DNA of 64,000 bases from Enoplosus armatus. Lineage: Eukaryota > Chordata > Actinopteri > Centrarchiformes > Enoplosidae. Position numbers and translations under genes: made by a program. Within the stretch, counting starts at the first letter, position 1. Every line of letters begins with the position of its first letter. This document shows, piece by piece, positions 61,701 to 64,000 of this stretch. Under the pieces are notes generated by a model. It worked only from the letters and a program-made list of their open reading frames with translations, searched no databases and was not told the DNA's origin. The stretch covers positions 7,796,067 through 7,860,066 of the forward strand of contig NC_092203.1 of the NCBI RefSeq assembly GCF_043641665.1. Reading direction: 5' to 3'.

Positions 61701-64000
61701 AAAAAGGGCGTTGAACACCAATTCATGGCTCAGAGACCTTTAATACTTTGTCATAATGGACCCCAAAGTAGCTGTTTGTTTGGTCATTTACTGTACAGAC
61801 AGCAGAGGGCGGACTCACTGTTGTCAGACAGGCTGGTGGACAGCAGGTCAGTGTTTGGGCTGCTGCTCTGCTCCGCCAGGTCAATGGCCATCCTGATGTC
61901 CTCCACCCACCGCTCCATCTCTGATGCACAGCTGGACGCAGGCGGAGAAGAGGACAGAGACACAATGAGTGCACAATACAATCTCTATTTCACAGCCACA
62001 GATAAAACGCTTTAATCAGTAAATGAAAGAAAAGTAGGTCACATGGTCCGATTCAATTAGAGGCCAACCAAAGCGTGGCAGAGGTCCTGTGGAGAAGAAT
62101 CCATTTTTTATGAGGTTGACCTGTATGAATCTTTAAAAGTGCTATTAGAAACACAAAGCTTCCCTTCTTTGTCCTTTTAATGTTTCCACTCATTTTATCT
62201 CCTTCATTCACACTAGATGTTTTTAATATTACGCTTTCTTTACTCTTGTAAAACCGTATTATTATTATTATTATTATTATGTCACAAAATATGTGTGTGT
62301 GTTTATGTATACCTGGCTGCCACCACCACAGACTGGCGTTGTCCAAACAAGGTGAACGAATGAGGGACTCCCCACTCCTCCTCACTTTCTCGGATCTGAA
62401 AAAACATCATCATCCAACTTAAATACACTCCTAATCCTTTACAGTACATGCATGTAAACCAAACCCACAATCACTTATAACAACAACATACGATGTAAAA
62501 ATAAGCCCTAACATCTAAATAAAACACGATTTCACCCTAAAACTTCTTGTAAAGAAGGAAAACTTTGCAGGTTTCAGTTCTGCACCATTCAACCTTGCAG
62601 TACATGTGTTGCTAATGGAATATGGCCACGTACCGTCATGCCATACAGGGGCAGCTGGCCATGAACTTTAAACTGGTTAGACGGGGTCATTCCTCGACTG
62701 GTGTACACCAAGGAATCACTGAACTACAGAGGACGAAGAGAAGAAAGAAAAGTGAGAAGTGGAGGCTAGATTTCTTTGCTTTTATCGCCAACATTAGATT
62801 CACTTTGAAAAGTTGCTGAAATGTCATACCAGGAAGAACATCCTCTGCTGAAGGCCCTTCCCTGAGAGCTTGCTGAGGCAACCGAGCCTGATGAATTCCT
62901 GTAAGTTAAACATTAACAACAAAAAAAAATATGAGAGCAACAGAGAGAAAGCCAAGATCCATAAATGAGCAGAATGGAGGAGATTTTGCAGGTCTAATCT
63001 AGGCCTCAAGCACGGAAACTAACTATTTAAGTAATAACAGAGTCTGACCCTCCCGGGGATGGCGAGGTTGTCGATGCCGGTAAGATCTTTCTTCAGCTCA
63101 AGAAGCTTCTGGAAGTTCTCCATCTTCATCATGGAGCCTTGCAGCTGCAGCACCATCTCTGAGATGTCAGCCAAAGCCGCTGAAGGGAAGGTGAAGAGAT
63201 GGTTATATAAAAAAACACACACATTTAGTTTCGCATGTACAAAAATACATATGTTGGAGGAAAAGGTGGAGATGCTGCACACAAAAAGGCACTCGTGTAC
63301 CTCTACAGTCCCTGAAGTCATCGTGGGTGGGCGGGAAGTGCTTGCAGAGCCTCTCCAGGATGAGTTTGTAGTGCAGCAGGCGGTGGAGAGGCCGGAGGAG
63401 GAAGATGTTGAAGGGCAGGTAGCAAACTCTCTGCTGCTCAAAGTCTCGACACAGAGCCTCGGCCTTCCGACTGGACCTGAGGAACAGTGAGGGGGAGGGA
63501 AGTGGTGCTTTTCACAATGCTCCCACAAAGTATAATGTTTTTCTCTGTCATCTTTTCTACCTCATATTTCCATTATTTTTATAGTTTCTTCTGTTATTTC
63601 ATTCATAGTTTGGCTGGTTGAATATTCTGATAAGAGAGTGCATTAACTTTCTTACTTCATGCCTGCTGATAATTGGACCTTTGCTTACAGTTTACTTATG
63701 GTTTTGTTCTGCGTCACCTACCTGCAGACCCGTTCCAGTTCGACCAGGCACTCTGAATGTTTCTGAAGATGAACCGTCAACTGCTGCAGATGCAAAAGAG
63801 AGAAAACAAATTAAAAACAGATAAGAGGCAGAGAGACAAACAATCTATATGTATTTAATTAAAAACAACCCTTCTACCCTTCTTGTTTCACAAAGAGGGC
63901 GTCTATAATTTCTACATCTGTACTGTAAATCATATACTGACAGCGTGGGGTTATAGAGGGAGATCTAGTTACCCTCAGACCCTGAATGTTCTTCAGGAGA
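58709..64000 (-). CDS. farp1: farp1, FERM, ARH/RhoGEF and pleckstrin domain protein 1 (3' partial, last 12 coding exons)
   Basis: Membrane-cytoskeleton adaptor with FERM, DH and two PH domains; it links plexin and SynCAM-type receptors to Rho-family GTPases in neurons. Only the C-terminal 415 residues are in the window; FERM and most of DH lie beyond 64,000. Fragment residues 1-132 are the end of the DH domain (LLKNIQGLR, HSECLVELERVC, CYLPFNIFLLRPLHRLLHY, MENFQKLLELKKDLTGIDNL). Residues about 133-235 form PH1 (EFIRLGCLSKLSGKGLQQRM to the ERWVEDIRMAIDLAE helix). An acidic linker follows, then WHRNTSVSMVDFSVAVE, and PH2 at about 305-404 (NQLSGNLLRKFKNSNGWQKL to RWMEVIRSAT). The closest remembered sequence is human FARP1, rather than FARP2. 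Every exon phase agrees. farp1 converges on ggact. Confidence 0.96.
58877..59028 (-). CDS. farp1: farp1 exon K (PH2)
   Basis: 152 nt encoding DDYPLASLPLLGYSVTVPSE, then SENIHKDYVFKLHFKSHVYY and FRSESEYTFE. Acceptor CACAG, donor GTATTT. Confidence 0.96.
59178..59285 (-). CDS. farp1: farp1 exon J (start of PH2)
   Basis: 108 nt in phase 0, encoding NQLSGNLLRKFKNSNGWQKL and WVVFTNFSLFFYKSHQ, nearly identical to human FARP1. Acceptor TCCAG, donor GTTCGA (non-standard). Confidence 0.96.
60079..60239 (-). CDS. farp1: farp1 exon I (acidic linker between PH domains)
   Basis: 161 nt encoding LSEDGGAELESEEELCGSRS, then SLERQGHRGNTTVHVCWHRN and TSVSMVDFSVAVE. Acceptor CCCAG, donor GTACCA. The 793-bp intron 59286-60078 shows no other feature. 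Confidence 0.93.
61819..61931 (-). CDS. farp1: farp1 exon H (PH1 C-terminal helix)
   Basis: 113 nt encoding CASEMERWVEDIRMAIDLAE, then QSSSPNTDLLSTSLSDN. The helix with the PH-domain Trp is intact. Acceptor TCCAG, donor GTGAGT. The 1,579-bp intron 60240-61818 holds nothing I recognise. Confidence 0.94.
62257..62280. repeat. (TTA)n microsatellite
   Basis: Eight TTA units in the farp1 intron between exons H and G. Confidence 0.95.
62313..62395 (-). CDS. farp1: farp1 exon G (PH1)
   Basis: 83 nt encoding IRESEEEWGVPHSFTLFGQR and QSVVVAA. Acceptor TTCAG, donor GTATAC. The following intron (61932-62312) contains the TTA microsatellite. Confidence 0.94.
62634..62723 (-). CDS. farp1: farp1 exon F (PH1)
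   Basis: 90 nt in phase 0, encoding FSDSLVYTSRGMTPSNQFKV and HGQLPLYGMT. Human has FNDVLLYTSRG at the start. Acceptor TGTAG, donor GTACGT. Confidence 0.94.
62830..62898 (-). CDS. farp1: farp1 exon E (start of PH1)
   Basis: 69 nt in phase 0, encoding EFIRLGCLSKLSGKGLQQRM and FFL. Acceptor TTACAG, donor GTATGA. Confidence 0.95.
63049..63179 (-). CDS. farp1: farp1 exon D (end of DH domain)
   Basis: 131 nt encoding ALADISEMVLQLQGSMMKME, then NFQKLLELKKDLTGIDNLAI and PGR. Acceptor TTCAG, donor GTCAGA (weak). Confidence 0.95.
63301..63476 (-). CDS. farp1: farp1 exon C (DH domain)
   Basis: 176 nt encoding SSRKAEALCRDFEQQRVCYL, then PFNIFLLRPLHRLLHYKLIL and ERLCKHFPPTHDDFRDCR. Acceptor CCTCAG, donor GTACAC. 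Confidence 0.95.
63722..63783 (-). CDS. farp1: farp1 exon B (DH domain)
   Basis: 62 nt encoding QLTVHLQKHSECLVELERVC plus part of Arg. Donor GTAGGTG. The acceptor is a CAGCAG tandem; I chose the upstream CAG because one residue is expected before LTVHL. Confidence 0.9.
63973..64000 (-). CDS. farp1: farp1 exon A (cut by window edge)
   Basis: Encodes LLKNIQGLR, part of a DH-domain helix. Donor GTAACT follows. The exon continues beyond the window. Confidence 0.88.

Noticed and set aside
63059..63490. 143-residue plus-strand ORF
   Set aside because: Antisense of farp1 exons C and D.
1..64000. CRISPR arrays, prokaryotic operons, integrated phage
   Set aside because: Nothing of the kind; this is vertebrate nuclear DNA with spliceosomal introns.

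Overview
The window is from a ray-finned fish nuclear genome, most likely a percomorph teleost. It has split genes with GT/AG introns, AT-rich intergenic DNA, microsatellites, and several dispersed repeats that I recognise from memory as typical of percomorphs. There are no bacterial operons, CRISPR arrays or phage genes.

Layout. Positions 1 to about 45,000 are gene-poor. I found no confidently identifiable gene there, only repeats, fold-back elements and four unassigned coding-like segments: the left edge (1-158, minus), 5411-5575 (minus), 8545-8722 (minus) and 25846-25944 (plus). From 45 kb to the right end three genes are clear. arl13b (minus, ten coding exons, 45358-52059) encodes a complete 407-residue ciliary Arf-like GTPase. 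ggact (plus, coding part in one exon, 56225-56695) encodes a complete 156-residue gamma-glutamylaminecyclotransferase. farp1 (minus, 58709-64000) is a 3' partial gene: the last twelve coding exons cover the end of the RhoGEF (DH) domain and both PH domains, and the 5' part lies beyond the right edge.

arl13b and ggact are divergent, with start codons about 4.2 kb apart and a separate GC/CpG-rich promoter-like patch for each. ggact and farp1 are convergent, tail to tail. All exon borders were read by hand from the sequence. The reading phase is consistent across every junction, and the summed arl13b CDS is exactly 1,224 nt.

The three genes share no known pathway: Arl13b acts in cilia, Ggact degrades crosslinked-protein products, and Farp1 links membrane receptors to Rho-family signalling. 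I see no evidence for a new multi-gene system. The items most worth checking are the unassigned coding-like segments in the gene-poor half, several strong fold-back structures, and an inverted pair of repeat copies flanking the ggact promoter.
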